DNA of 64,000 nt from Corynebacterium rouxii (GTDB lineage Bacteria; Actinomycetota; Actinomycetes; Mycobacteriales; Mycobacteriaceae), in NCBI RefSeq assembly GCF_902702935.1, contig NZ_LR738855.1, positions 620,001-684,000 of the forward strand, in the 5' to 3' direction. Positions 34,535 to 43,538 of the stretch are shown here, piece after piece. Under the pieces are notes generated by a model. That model saw nothing but the letters and a program-made list of their open reading frames with translations. It made no database searches and had not been told where the DNA came from. Made by a program: the position numbers and the translations under genes. Position 1 is the first letter of the stretch; the number at the start of each line of letters is the position of its first letter.

Positions 34535-35704
34535 ATGCAGCTACTAGCACCAGCAACTCAAGCCTATGCTTGGGGCTCTCGAACGCTAATTCAACAGCTT
34601 CGGGGAGATGCAGCCGATTCTCGGCCCATCGCAGAACTCTGGTACGGGGCTCATCCAGGTGGTCCATCTGTGATTGATGGCGAGCGGACTCTTGCTGACG
34701 TCATTGAGCAAGACCCTCCGGCGCAACTAGGGCACCGTGTGGTTACCGAGCACGGTAACCGACTTCCATTCCTTCTTAAACTTCTCGCCGCTGATCAACC
34801 GCTATCTTTGCAGGCTCACCCATCAAAGCAGCAGGCAGAAGAAGGATTTAGCCGCGAAAATGATCTCGGTATTGCGCTTAGTGCTAGCAACCGAAACTAC
34901 AAGGATGACAACCATAAGCCAGAACTTTTGGTAGCACTTACTGAGTTCCATGCACTGGCGGGTTTCCGGCCATTGGATAAAACTCGGGAGCTTTTCCAAG
35001 CATTGCAGTGTGAGGAGCTTAATCGCTACGTAGGGATGCTCGATTCTTTCCCAGAACATGAAGGCGAGAACCTTCGTGCGCTGTTTACCACATGGATAAC
35101 GATCCCCGTAGCAAGTCGCCAGCAGCTTATTGCCGCCATCATCGCGGCTATCGACGGGCTGAGCACCACGAGTCCTGAGTGGATCCAAGTAGCGGCTCGT
35201 AATGTTGCCCAGCTTAATGATCGCTACCCCAATGACATCGGAGTTCTAGGGGCTTTATTGCTCAACTATGTGGTGCTCCAACCGGGAGAAGCCATTTACC
35301 TAAGCGCTGGCAACCTGCATGCTTATGTTAAAGGTTTGGGCGTAGAGATCATGGCCAACTCGGATAACGTGCTGCGTGGTGGCCTTACCCCTAAGTATGT
35401 TGATGTTCCCGAGTTGGTTCGAGTGCTTCGTTTTGAGTCTCTCGAGGATCCCATTGTGCGGTCTGTGGATGGCCGTTACGAGGTTCCTATTAATGAGTTT
35501 GCGCTTCAACGTTTGCGCATCGATTCTGAGACAGAGCATGATGCCCGTCTCGAACATGATGGCCCGATGATCGCGGTGTGCACCTCCGGTGAGCTGACTA
35601 TTAATGATGTCGTGCTTACACCCACCCAAGCGCTGTGGATTTCTGCTGACGACCCAGCAGTTGAAGTTACAGGATCAGGTGAGCTTTTCGTCGCTTCCGT
35701 ATAG
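34535..35704 (+). CDS. manA: Mannose-6-phosphate isomerase, class I
   Basis: The 389-residue zinc enzyme interconverts fructose-6-phosphate and mannose-6-phosphate, starting the route to GDP-mannose. It has the N-terminal QAYAWGSRTLI, the zinc-binding QAHPS and KPELLVALTEF, and SAGNLHAYVKGLGVEIMANSDNVLRGGLTPK (read in pieces) with the catalytic region. The ATG at 34535 lies about 10 bases after GGAGG. Together with manB and manC it gives a complete path to GDP-mannose. Confidence 0.95.
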   Translation: MQLLAPATQAYAWGSRTLIQQLRGDAADSRPIAELWYGAHPGGPSVIDGERTLADVIEQDPPAQLGHRVVTEHGNRLPFLLKLLAADQPLSLQAHPSKQQAEEGFSRENDLGIALSASNRNYKDDNHKPELLVALTEFHALAGFRPLDKTRELFQALQCEELNRYVGMLDSFPEHEGENLRALFTTWITIPVASRQQLIAAIIAAIDGLSTTSPEWIQVAARNVAQLNDRYPNDIGVLGALLLNYVVLQPGEAIYLSAGNLHAYVKGLGVEIMANSDNVLRGGLTPKYVDVPELVRVLRFESLEDPIVRSVDGRYEVPINEFALQRLRIDSETEHDARLEHDGPMIAVCTSGELTINDVVLTPTQALWISADDPAVEVTGSGELFVASV

Positions 35705-35729
35705 CTCTAGCAGACTCTGATCTGCGCTA

Positions 35730-36575
35730 TTACTGCACAGTGGGAGCCGCGGGGCGCGCATCCGCAGATGGGGCGGGGCTAGGTTCTGCATTCTGCTCGC
35801 GCGGACCTGCGGTTTGTGGGGTTTCTTTTGTGCTGCGATTTTCACGAGAGGTTTCGCTGGACAAATGAAGCTGCGGTATTAGTGGAACAGTTGATTCTTC
35901 CACGATAGAAGTCGGGGTATCAGCCTGTGGTGTAGGAGTAACTGGTGGGGCAGGGGCTGCGGGAGGCGCAGGAAGCACCTTTGGTAGCTCAATGTGGGGA
36001 AGTTGATCCAAGAGTTGGGGTTGAGATGGCGGGGCCTGTGGGGTGCTGTTTGGTGCCGATGTTTCAGCGTTGTGATCTGGGGTAGGCACTGGTTCTTCGC
36101 TGCGAGGCATTGACGGTGTCGCAGAAGCAGTCGGCGTAGCGTTTTCTGGTGTGGCTTGTGCTGTTGTGCGTGTCGTTGTTGCTGGCTGGTCGGCGTCGTA
36201 AGTAGGAAGGCGTCGCGTTTTTGCCGTGTGTGGCAACTCATTGTTGCGCAACCGCTTTGCAATATCTTCTTCCCACCACTGGGAGTCCATACCGGTGGCT
36301 GAGCCAGGTTGCGCCATTGCACGGTGGGACAGGGAGTCTTGGCTGGAGACGTCTGGTGTGGCTGTTGCCGAAGGGATCGGTTGGTCGGTGCTGGTGTTAT
36401 GAGTAACTGGAGTGCCAGAGGCCGATGTGGTTGCTACGACAGCAGGACCTGCAGTGGATTCATTTTTGCTGGCCAGGTTGTCGGTGCTTCCGAATTTCCA
36501 CACTGCGACGCCAATAAAAACTGCGGCGGAGACTCCCGAGGCGATGAAAATGGCAAAGCGTCGGGTGTCGGTCAT
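35730..36575 (-). CDS. Proline/threonine-rich membrane-anchored protein
   Basis: I do not recognise this 281-residue protein. The N-terminus has one membrane helix (FAIFIASGVSAAVFIGVAVW, about residues 8-27); the rest is outside the cell or periplasm and is rich in Pro, Thr, Ser and Ala, with a short ordered-looking part around DSQWWEEDIAKRLRNNELP. The composition suggests a spacer that crosses the wall, possibly glycosylated. The start is the ATG at 36575 or the GTG at 36581, both behind GAGGAGA. It faces manA across a 25-base gap. Confidence 0.7.
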   Translation of the reverse strand: MTDTRRFAIFIASGVSAAVFIGVAVWKFGSTDNLASKNESTAGPAVVATTSASGTPVTHNTSTDQPIPSATATPDVSSQDSLSHRAMAQPGSATGMDSQWWEEDIAKRLRNNELPHTAKTRRLPTYDADQPATTTRTTAQATPENATPTASATPSMPRSEEPVPTPDHNAETSAPNSTPQAPPSQPQLLDQLPHIELPKVLPAPPAAPAPPVTPTPQADTPTSIVEESTVPLIPQLHLSSETSRENRSTKETPQTAGPREQNAEPSPAPSADARPAAPTVQ

Positions 36576-36934
36576 GGTCACTGGTTCTCCTCACGCGAGT
36601 CAGCAGGGGCGCATGGCTGCTAGGTAGACGTCGTGGATACTCGGATGCGTCACAGTGACTACTGCGTCACATTTTGATAACAAAAATCACGCTATCATAA
36701 AAATTTTTCATGAGGAAGAGCGCATATGCTTTCGTCGACGGCAATAGCAAGCGGCAATAGCAAGCACTGCACAGTTGGGTATGTGTTGAACGCGCATTAA
36801 TCTTTATGGGTATAACTTGTCCCCATAGGAAAATATTGCAATTTTCATCGTGTTCGTCTGGTCTGAAGCCGCAGATTATGCGTTGAGCATGGAACGGCGA
36901 ATACGTCTGAGACTATTGGAAAGGTATCTACACC
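36576..36934. other. Intergenic region with a 13-bp tandem duplication
   Basis: The region between divergent genes holds CGGCAATAGCAAG twice in tandem (36739-36751 and 36752-36764). No gene is supported. The rest is AT-rich and must carry promoters for both flanking genes. Confidence 0.6.
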
Positions 36935-37288
36935 ATGTCTGCATGGGAAACCGAGATTTTGTTGGAAGAAGTCAACGCTGATTTTCTCGACGAACTCAAT
37001 GATTTGGACACGGAAGAAGTCGTCGAGGCTATCCGTGACGCATGTGTTCTTGCCGCTGGTGAGGGAAAAGTTTCGGAAGACGAGCGCCAAAACGGACTCG
37101 CTGCAGCCACCATTGTTGCTATCTGGGCTGGTGCACCATTTACTGATGCCGACGCAGTCAACGAGCACTCCTTCATCCGCGCCAATATCGGCGAGGGTGA
37201 CGAGGAGCTCTATGAGGTTGCAGCTTCACTGCTCGACACGGTGGAAACCGGGCATGATCTCGAGGCATTCACCGAGGCACTGAGCTAA
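36935..37288 (+). CDS. DUF4259 family protein
   Basis: The 117-residue acidic protein begins MSAWETEILLEEVNADFLDELND, which fits the DUF4259 family; it is mostly helical, with a repeated alanine-rich central helix. No function is known. The ATG at 36935 follows GGAAAGG by 11 bases. It stands alone upstream of sahH, with a short inverted repeat (37298-37333) between them. Confidence 0.78.
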   Translation: MSAWETEILLEEVNADFLDELNDLDTEEVVEAIRDACVLAAGEGKVSEDERQNGLAAATIVAIWAGAPFTDADAVNEHSFIRANIGEGDEELYEVAASLLDTVETGHDLEAFTEALS

Positions 37289-37297
37289 TTTTCTTTT

Positions 37298-37333
37298 CCC
37301 AGCTTGCGTGTCACGTGCTACCTGTAAGCTGGG
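37298..37333 (+). terminator. Weak hairpin after the DUF4259 gene
   Basis: CCCAGCTT (37298-37305) pairs with AAGCTGGG (37326-37333), followed by TTCGATTTGTTTC. It is a possible weak terminator upstream of sahH. Confidence 0.5.
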
Positions 37334-37392
37334 TTCGATTTGTTTCTGCACTCCCTTTTTGACGCAATTTCCCCAAGGAGAGAATAGCCACG

Positions 37393-38829
37393 ATGGCTGC
37401 TTTTGATTACAACGTGAAAGACCTCAGCTTGGCTGAGGCCGGCCGCCACCAGATTCGTCTAGCCGAGTATGAAATGCCTGGCCTTATGCAGTTGCGTGAG
37501 GAATACAAGCAAGAGCAGCCATTGGCGGGCGCTCGAATCACCGGTTCGATCCATATGACGGTTCAGACCGCAGTGCTCATCGAGACTCTTGTTGCCTTGG
37601 GCGCTCAGGTGCGTTGGGCTTCCTGCAATATTTTCTCTACTCAGGACGAGGCTGCCGCAGCTGTCGTCGTTGGTCCGCATGGCACTCCTGAAGACCCCCA
37701 AGGTGTTCCGGTGTTTGCGTGGAAAGGTGAGACGCTCGAAGAGTACTGGGACTGCGTGGATAAGATCTTTAGCTGGGGCGATGAGCTTCCTAACATGATC
37801 TTGGACGATGGCGGCGATGCCACCATGGCCGTGATTCGCGGAAAGCAGTTCGAGGAAGCCGGTGTGGTTCCTCCAGTCGAAGAAGGCGACTCGGATGAGT
37901 ACCAGGCATTCCTTGGCATGTTGCGCAAGACCTTGGCAGAGCAGCCGGGCAAATGGACCGCCATTGCCGAGTCCGTCAAGGGCGTGACGGAAGAAACCAC
38001 CACGGGTGTTCACCGCCTCTACCATTTCGCAGAAGAAGGCGTCTTGCCCTTCCCTGCAATGAACGTCAACGATGCAGTGACCAAGTCCAAGTTTGACAAC
38101 AAGTACGGCACTCGCCATTCGCTTATCGACGGAATCAACCGCGCCACCGATATGCTGATGGGCGGAAAGAACGTATTGATCTGCGGTTATGGTGATGTGG
38201 GCAAGGGCTGTGCAGAAGCCATGGCCGGTCAGGGTGCACGTGTAAAGGTCACCGAAGCTGATCCGATCAATGCTTTGCAGGCTTTGATGGATGGTTTCCC
38301 CGTGGTTCATGTTGATCAAGCCATCGGTGATGCCGACATTGTGATTACTGCGACGGGCAACATGGGCATTATCTCCTTTGAGCAGATGCTTGCCATGAAA
38401 GATCACGCAGTGTTGGGCAACATTGGTCACTTTGACAATGAGATCGACATGGCTTCGTTGCTGCACCGCGATGATGTTTCTCGTGTGACCATCAAACCAC
38501 AGGTTGACGAGTTCACGTTGCCTAATGGCAAGTCCATTGTAGTGCTGTCGGAAGGCCGCCTTCTGAATTTGGGCAATGCAACTGGTCACCCTAGCTTTGT
38601 TATGTCTACCTCCTTTGCTGACCAAACCATCGCGCAGATTGAGCTTTTCCAAAATGATGGCCGATACGTCAACGAGGTATACCGCCTGCCAAAGATCTTG
38701 GACGAAAAGGTCGCTCGTATCCATGTCGAGGCATTGGGTGGCACGATTACGGAGCTGACAAAGGAACAAGCCGAATACATCGGAGTTGATGTTGCTGGCC
38801 CTTACAAGCCGGAGCATTACCGCTACTAA
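37393..38829 (+). CDS. sahH: Adenosylhomocysteinase
   Basis: The 478-residue NAD enzyme hydrolyses S-adenosylhomocysteine to adenosine and homocysteine, clearing the product inhibitor of methylation. It has the substrate-binding region with [11 protein letters not shown] and [15 protein letters not shown], the Rossmann loop [14 protein letters not shown] and the C-terminal [10 protein letters not shown]. The length shows the insert usual in actinobacterial and plant forms. AAGGAGAG lies just upstream of the ATG. The stop overlaps the tmk start by one base. Confidence 0.97.
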   Translation: MAAFDYNVKDLSLAEAGRHQIRLAEYEMPGLMQLREEYKQEQPLAGARITGSIHMTVQTAVLIETLVALGAQVRWASCNIFSTQDEAAAAVVVGPHGTPEDPQGVPVFAWKGETLEEYWDCVDKIFSWGDELPNMILDDGGDATMAVIRGKQFEEAGVVPPVEEGDSDEYQAFLGMLRKTLAEQPGKWTAIAESVKGVTEETTTGVHRLYHFAEEGVLPFPAMNVNDAVTKSKFDNKYGTRHSLIDGINRATDMLMGGKNVLICGYGDVGKGCAEAMAGQGARVKVTEADPINALQALMDGFPVVHVDQAIGDADIVITATGNMGIISFEQMLAMKDHAVLGNIGHFDNEIDMASLLHRDDVSRVTIKPQVDEFTLPNGKSIVVLSEGRLLNLGNATGHPSFVMSTSFADQTIAQIELFQNDGRYVNEVYRLPKILDEKVARIHVEALGGTITELTKEQAEYIGVDVAGPYKPEHYRY

Positions 38830-39446
38830 TGATCATCGCGATTGAGGGTATTGATGGCGCTGGCAAGAACACCTTGGTTAGCGCCATCAAGGAGCGTTTC
38901 GATGCCGATGTGATCGGTTTCCCACGCTACGAGCAGTCCATTCATGCCAAGCTTGCCCAGCGCGCCTTATACGGCTCGATGGGGGATCTGACAGATTCTG
39001 CCTACGCGATGGCTACGCTATTTGCGTTGGACCGCTACGACGCGAAGGCGGTGCTGGGGCGCTATGTGGGGACGTCGAAAGTTGTGTTGTTGGATCGCTA
39101 CGTGGCTTCTAACGCTGCTTATTCCGCTGCGCGAACCCGAAATGAAGCCATGGTGCAATGGGTTCAAGAACTCGAATTTGAGGAGTTGGGCCTACCGGTA
39201 CCCGATATTCATATTTTGCTGCATACCTCTCCGGAATTAGCCGCGCAGCGGGCGCAACGCCGTGAGGCTGCCGACTCATCCCGCAAGTTAGATCGCTATG
39301 AGGAAGACGCTGGTCTGCAGGAACGAACCTTCCAAGCGTATGAGTCGTTGGCGCAGCAAAAGTGGATGTCTCCGTGGCTGGTAGTACACCCAGATGAGTC
39401 ACCAGAAATGGTGGCACAACGAATTATTCAAGCGCTCAGTGCATAA
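38829..39446 (+). CDS. tmk: Thymidylate kinase
   Basis: The 205-residue P-loop kinase phosphorylates dTMP to dTDP. It begins IIAIEGIDGAGKNTLVSAIK with the nucleotide-binding loop and has the DRYVASNAAYSAAR motif typical of the actinobacterial form, including the asparagine that contacts the substrate. The start overlaps the sahH stop (TAATG), so it is translationally coupled, and the next gene, mtrA, follows 77 bases later. Confidence 0.96.
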   Translation: MIIAIEGIDGAGKNTLVSAIKERFDADVIGFPRYEQSIHAKLAQRALYGSMGDLTDSAYAMATLFALDRYDAKAVLGRYVGTSKVVLLDRYVASNAAYSAARTRNEAMVQWVQELEFEELGLPVPDIHILLHTSPELAAQRAQRREAADSSRKLDRYEEDAGLQERTFQAYESLAQQKWMSPWLVVHPDESPEMVAQRIIQALSA

Positions 39447-39480
39447 CTGGGACTACGATGAGGTGCTAAGACACCTATTG

Positions 39481-39496
39481 GGCTCGCATGCGAGCC
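39481..39496. repeat. 16-bp perfect palindrome in the mtrA leader
   Basis: GGCTCGCATGCGAGCC reads the same on both strands. It lies 27 bases upstream of the mtrA start codon, so it could form a small hairpin in the leader or bind a dimeric protein. Confidence 0.8.
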
Positions 39497-39523
39497 GCTT
39501 ACATGGAAAGGACCGCGGACGGT

Positions 39524-40201
39524 ATGGCACCGAAAATTTTGGTTGTCGACGATGATCCTGCGATTTCAGAGATGCTGACCATCGTACTGGAGGCCGAGGG
39601 ATTTGAGCCGGTCGCGGTCACTGATGGGGCAGTAGCAGTTGATGCTTTTAGGGCAGAATCGCCTGATCTAGTCCTACTCGATTTGATGTTGCCGGGTATG
39701 AATGGCATCGACATTTGTAGAGTAATCCGGCAGGAATCTGCAGTTCCTATTGTTATGCTCACGGCAAAAACTGACACCGTGGACGTAGTCCTTGGTTTGG
39801 AATCGGGTGCAGATGACTACATCAACAAGCCGTTTAAGCCGAAAGAACTCATTGCTCGATTGCGTGCACGTTTGCGTCGTACAGAGGACTCTCCATCCGA
39901 AACCATTGAGATCGGGGATCTTACGATCGACGTCCTAGGGCACGAAGTCACTCGAGGAGATGAGGAAATTCAGCTCACTCCTTTAGAGTTTGATTTGCTG
40001 CTGGAGCTTGCTAGCAAACCAGGACAGGTGTTCACACGTGAGGAACTCCTGCAAAAAGTTTGGGGCTACCGTAATGCGTCAGATACGAGACTGGTGAATG
40101 TTCATGTGCAGCGACTGCGCTCAAAGATTGAGAAAGACCCAGAAAACCCGCACATCGTGTTAACAGTGCGCGGAGTGGGGTATAAGACAGGGCAGGAGTA
40201 G
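39524..40201 (+). CDS. mtrA: Response regulator MtrA
   Basis: The 225-residue OmpR-type regulator works with MtrB to control cell-wall, osmoregulation and division genes. The receiver domain has VVDDDPAISEM and LLDLMLPGMNG with the phosphoacceptor aspartate, then LTAKTDTVDVVLGLESGADD and KPF; the winged-helix output domain has LTPLEFDLLLELA and VRGVGYKTG. The ATG at 39524 follows GGAAAGGA by 11 bases and gives the conserved MAPKILVVDDD start; the frame is open to 39488. Confidence 0.97.
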   Translation: MAPKILVVDDDPAISEMLTIVLEAEGFEPVAVTDGAVAVDAFRAESPDLVLLDLMLPGMNGIDICRVIRQESAVPIVMLTAKTDTVDVVLGLESGADDYINKPFKPKELIARLRARLRRTEDSPSETIEIGDLTIDVLGHEVTRGDEEIQLTPLEFDLLLELASKPGQVFTREELLQKVWGYRNASDTRLVNVHVQRLRSKIEKDPENPHIVLTVRGVGYKTGQE

Positions 40202-40207
40202 CTCGCT

Positions 40208-41776
40208 ATTTATCGAGGTGTTTCTCGGGTACGTCATCGTATTGCAGAACTATGGCGTACCTCGTTGCAATTTAAGGTTCTAGGCTCCATTTTTGCTGCC
40301 TCACTCGTGGTGATGATGGTGCTGGCATTTGTTTTGGTCAGTTTTGTTACCCAGCGATTGGTAAACACCAAACTTGATGTTGCCAGTTCCGAAATCGATC
40401 GAGCCCGTGCCTCAGTCGAGCAACAGATTGAATCAACAGGATCATCGAGCAGCGTGCAGGTTCGACTAAACTCTGCGCGTGCTGTGTTGACCAATAGAGC
40501 AACAAGCGCGGACGATACTGCCGCCTATGAGCCTGTTCTTGTGGTGTCTAACCCAGATGGCTCCACTGTCACTTCTCCTGATGGCTACCGCATTCCTGAA
40601 CGATTGCGCAGCTTTGTTGACCAAGGGCAAGTCTCGTATCAATTTGCCACTATTGACCGTGTTGATGGCAGCACATACAAAGCCCTCATCATTGGCAGTC
40701 CTACGGCTTCTGATATCCCCAACACCCAGGTGTATTTGGTGTTGTCGATGGAATCGGATGAGGCAACTCTTGCGCTGCTGCGTGGCCTCTTTTCCGGTGC
40801 AGCGGTAGTTCTTGTTGTGCTCCTCGTGGGAATCACATGGTTGCTAACACAGCAGGTGATTACCCCTGTACGTTCGGCCTCGCGTATTGCTGAGCGTTTC
40901 AGTTCGGGTCATCTGCGCGAACGCATGGTGGTCACGGGTGAAGATGAGATGGCACGACTAGCGATGAGCTTTAACTCGATGGCTGAGTCTTTGTCGCGGC
41001 AGATTCATCAGTTAGAAGAATATGGCAACCTGCAAAAACAGTTCACTTCGGATGTCTCACATGAGTTGCGTACACCGTTGACGACGGTGCGCATGGCTGC
41101 TGATCTCATTGTGGACGAAGCCGATGACCTTTCTCCTGGTACTCGACGAGCCTCGGAGTTAATGGTGCGTGAACTTGACCGCTTCGAGGCGTTGTTGGCG
41201 GATCTACTGGAGATCTCACGCCACGATGCTGGCGTGGCTGATCTTGCCGAAACGACCCTCGATATCCGAATTTGTATTTCTTCGGCGCATCAGCAAGTAG
41301 ACCATCTTGCCCAAGAACTCGGCGTAGACATCGTCATTGATGTTCCTGAAAATCCTGTAGAAATCAAGGGCGATTCCCGTCGCATCGAGCGAATTCTACG
41401 TAACCTTTTGGCCAATGCAATTGACCATTCTGAGGGCAAACCAGTCACGATGTTGTGTCGTGAAAATGACGAGGCTGTGTCTGTCGCGGTTATTGACCAC
41501 GGAGTTGGACTGAAACCAGGTCAAGAGGACCTCGTGTTCAACCGCTTCTGGCGAGCGGATCCTTCGCGTGTCCGCCACTCCGGAGGTACCGGTTTGGGCC
41601 TTGCGATTTCACGAGAAGACGCCATTTTGCACGGTGGCCAGCTCAGCGCTGCGGGCCGCCCAGGGGTTGGGACCATGTTCCTGTTGACCGTTCCTCGTGT
41701 GCCTAAACAATCTTTTACCGAAGCCCCTATCGAGCTAGCTGCTCCAAAGCCCGCGTTGGAGGACACCGATGCGTAA
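40208..41776 (+). CDS. mtrB: Sensor histidine kinase MtrB, probable AUU start
   Basis: MtrB phosphorylates MtrA. The protein has a first membrane helix (VLGSIFAASLVVMMVLAFVLV), an extracytoplasmic domain, a second helix (VVLVVLLVGITWLL), a HAMP domain, the H-box SHELRTPLTTVRMA, the N-box NLLANAIDHS and GGTGLGLAI. The only standard start in frame near the N-terminus is a TTG at 40265, which lacks a ribosome-binding site and would cut into sequence conserved in other MtrB proteins (LWRTSLQFKVLGS). An ATT at 40208 lies 9 bases after CAGGAG and gives 522 residues. The gene overlaps lpqB by 8 bases. Confidence 0.9.
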   Translation: MYRGVSRVRHRIAELWRTSLQFKVLGSIFAASLVVMMVLAFVLVSFVTQRLVNTKLDVASSEIDRARASVEQQIESTGSSSSVQVRLNSARAVLTNRATSADDTAAYEPVLVVSNPDGSTVTSPDGYRIPERLRSFVDQGQVSYQFATIDRVDGSTYKALIIGSPTASDIPNTQVYLVLSMESDEATLALLRGLFSGAAVVLVVLLVGITWLLTQQVITPVRSASRIAERFSSGHLRERMVVTGEDEMARLAMSFNSMAESLSRQIHQLEEYGNLQKQFTSDVSHELRTPLTTVRMAADLIVDEADDLSPGTRRASELMVRELDRFEALLADLLEISRHDAGVADLAETTLDIRICISSAHQQVDHLAQELGVDIVIDVPENPVEIKGDSRRIERILRNLLANAIDHSEGKPVTMLCRENDEAVSVAVIDHGVGLKPGQEDLVFNRFWRADPSRVRHSGGTGLGLAISREDAILHGGQLSAAGRPGVGTMFLLTVPRVPKQSFTEAPIELAAPKPALEDTDA

Positions 41777-43514
41777 TCATGTCTCGCGGTATCTCACAGC
41801 ACTGATCGCTGTTGGTTGTGCCGCAACCACGGCTGCATGTACGTCGTTGCCGTCGAACTCGGAACCTCAGGCGTTACGAAGCTTCGAGGCGTCTGCGTCG
41901 GAGGAACCTCAAGGGCCGGTAGCAGACCAAGAGCCTGATTTGCTGCTTCGTGATTTTTACGAGGCTAATAACAATCCTCAGCAACGCTACTCGTTGGCAC
42001 GTCGCTATTTGACGAATCGAGCGTCACAAAGCTGGAATCCAGCGCCGGAAACGCTCGTACTCGATGGTATCGAGATTAGTTCGGCGGCTGATAGCAGCAC
42101 GAAAAATAGGCGTTACGACGTCCGCGGCCTCATTGTTGGTTCTATCGGTGAGGGCGGCGAATATCGCCCACGTAATGAGCGTTATTCCACAACAATTGGA
42201 TTGGAAAAGGTAGATGGCCAATGGCGAATTTCTACCTTGCCGGACCAAATTGTGGTGCAGCGAAATGAGCTGTGGAACCATTACCGCGAAAAGCAGGTGT
42301 ATTTCTTTGACACCTCCGGCACCACTTTGGTGGCGGATCGTCGTTGGATCTTTCAAGAAAAGATGGGGCATAACGATAATCATGAAAGTGCGTTGTTGTC
42401 CCTCATCCTCGCGGGACCGGCGAAAAGCCTCGCTCCTGGTGTTGTCAACGAGGTGCCTTCGGGTGCTGCCTATGCGGGCTATCACGATGACTACTATCAG
42501 TTCACTGGGCTATCTTCGTTGGATGAAGACAGCCTCAAGCGGCTAACGGCTCAAAGCGTGTGGACTCTCGCCCTAGCCGAAGTGCCAGGTCCATATCGTT
42601 TCAAGTTCGATGGGGCTACGATGAAGTCTCCGATTGATGGCTCCGAAGAGCTTACTGTCGACGACTTCGCCGAGTACAATCCGCTGCCTCAGCAGTCTGC
42701 CGATAGCGGCCTATACGCCTTTAACTCCAGTGGTGTGAAAAAACTTAATCAAGGGCTAGCAACTCCTACCACGGGTACGTTGGGCAGCACCCACAACATC
42801 GAATCGATGGCGGTGTCAGCAAAAACGGGCACTGCAGCTGCTGTGCGTACCGCTGGCGAAGGCGATGCAAAAATATCGACGCTTATGCTCGGCCCCATCG
42901 GCGGACAATTCGTCGATGTGCTGAAAGCACGCAGGCTGACTGCGCCCAGTTTCGAGCCCTCTTCTTCATCTTTGTGGGTGGTCAAGGACTCTGATCAAGT
43001 TGTGCGCCTATCGCGGTCGTCGGAAAACGAGGGCATCGTAGAAACCGTTGTCGATACATCGGATCTAGGTCCTTTAGGTAAAAATATTTCCGCATTGCAG
43101 CTTTCTCGAAGTGGTGTCCGGGCCGCATTTATTGTCGACGGAAGCGTGTACACCGCTACTGTGGCGCGACCCAACCCTGGGCAGCGAAAACTCGTTAATG
43201 TGCAAGAAATTATTCCGTCGTTGGCGAATGTGGCCCAGTCACTTGCGTGGCAACCTAATGGGTCCTTAATAATCGGAACCTCTAAGCCCGATGCGCCAGT
43301 CTGGATCGTTGCCCAAGACGGATCCTTGGGCTCTAAGCTCTCTGCGGGTAACATTGTTGCGCCTGTGGTGAACGTGGCTGCCTCACAGTCCACGTTGTAT
43401 ATCTCGGATGCGCGCGCAGCGTTGGAACTGCCCAACTCTGACACCTCGACTACGTATTGGCGTGAAGTCCAAGGCCTAGAAGGTAGTCGTTCAGTATTGG
43501 TCGTGCCTCGGTAA
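41769..43514 (+). CDS. lpqB: Lipoprotein LpqB
   Basis: The 581-residue secreted lipoprotein is the third member of the mtrAB-lpqB operon and modulates MtrB in actinobacteria. The signal peptide ends in TTAAC, with the lipid-modified cysteine near residue 24, followed by TSLPSNSEPQ. A GerMN-like domain and a beta-propeller-like C-terminal region follow. GGAGG precedes the ATG, which overlaps the end of mtrB, so the genes are translationally coupled. A G10 run and comF follow at once. Confidence 0.95.
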   Translation: MRNHVSRYLTALIAVGCAATTAACTSLPSNSEPQALRSFEASASEEPQGPVADQEPDLLLRDFYEANNNPQQRYSLARRYLTNRASQSWNPAPETLVLDGIEISSAADSSTKNRRYDVRGLIVGSIGEGGEYRPRNERYSTTIGLEKVDGQWRISTLPDQIVVQRNELWNHYREKQVYFFDTSGTTLVADRRWIFQEKMGHNDNHESALLSLILAGPAKSLAPGVVNEVPSGAAYAGYHDDYYQFTGLSSLDEDSLKRLTAQSVWTLALAEVPGPYRFKFDGATMKSPIDGSEELTVDDFAEYNPLPQQSADSGLYAFNSSGVKKLNQGLATPTTGTLGSTHNIESMAVSAKTGTAAAVRTAGEGDAKISTLMLGPIGGQFVDVLKARRLTAPSFEPSSSSLWVVKDSDQVVRLSRSSENEGIVETVVDTSDLGPLGKNISALQLSRSGVRAAFIVDGSVYTATVARPNPGQRKLVNVQEIIPSLANVAQSLAWQPNGSLIIGTSKPDAPVWIVAQDGSLGSKLSAGNIVAPVVNVAASQSTLYISDARAALELPNSDTSTTYWREVQGLEGSRSVLVVPR

Positions 43515-43523
43515 CAACATCAA

Positions 43524-43533
43524 GGGGGGGGGG
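43524..43533 (+). repeat. G10 run forming the comF ribosome-binding site
   Basis: Ten consecutive G bases lie between the lpqB stop and the comF start, 5 bases before the ATG at 43539 and 8 before a second ATG at 43542. The run is the only candidate ribosome-binding site, so slippage could change spacing and translation of comF. Confidence 0.85.
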
Positions 43534-43538
43534 AAAAC

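Noticed and set aside
37459..38817. 452-codon antisense frame covering sahH
   Set aside because: It is a codon-bias shadow of sahH, and the sense gene is a full-length, well-conserved enzyme.
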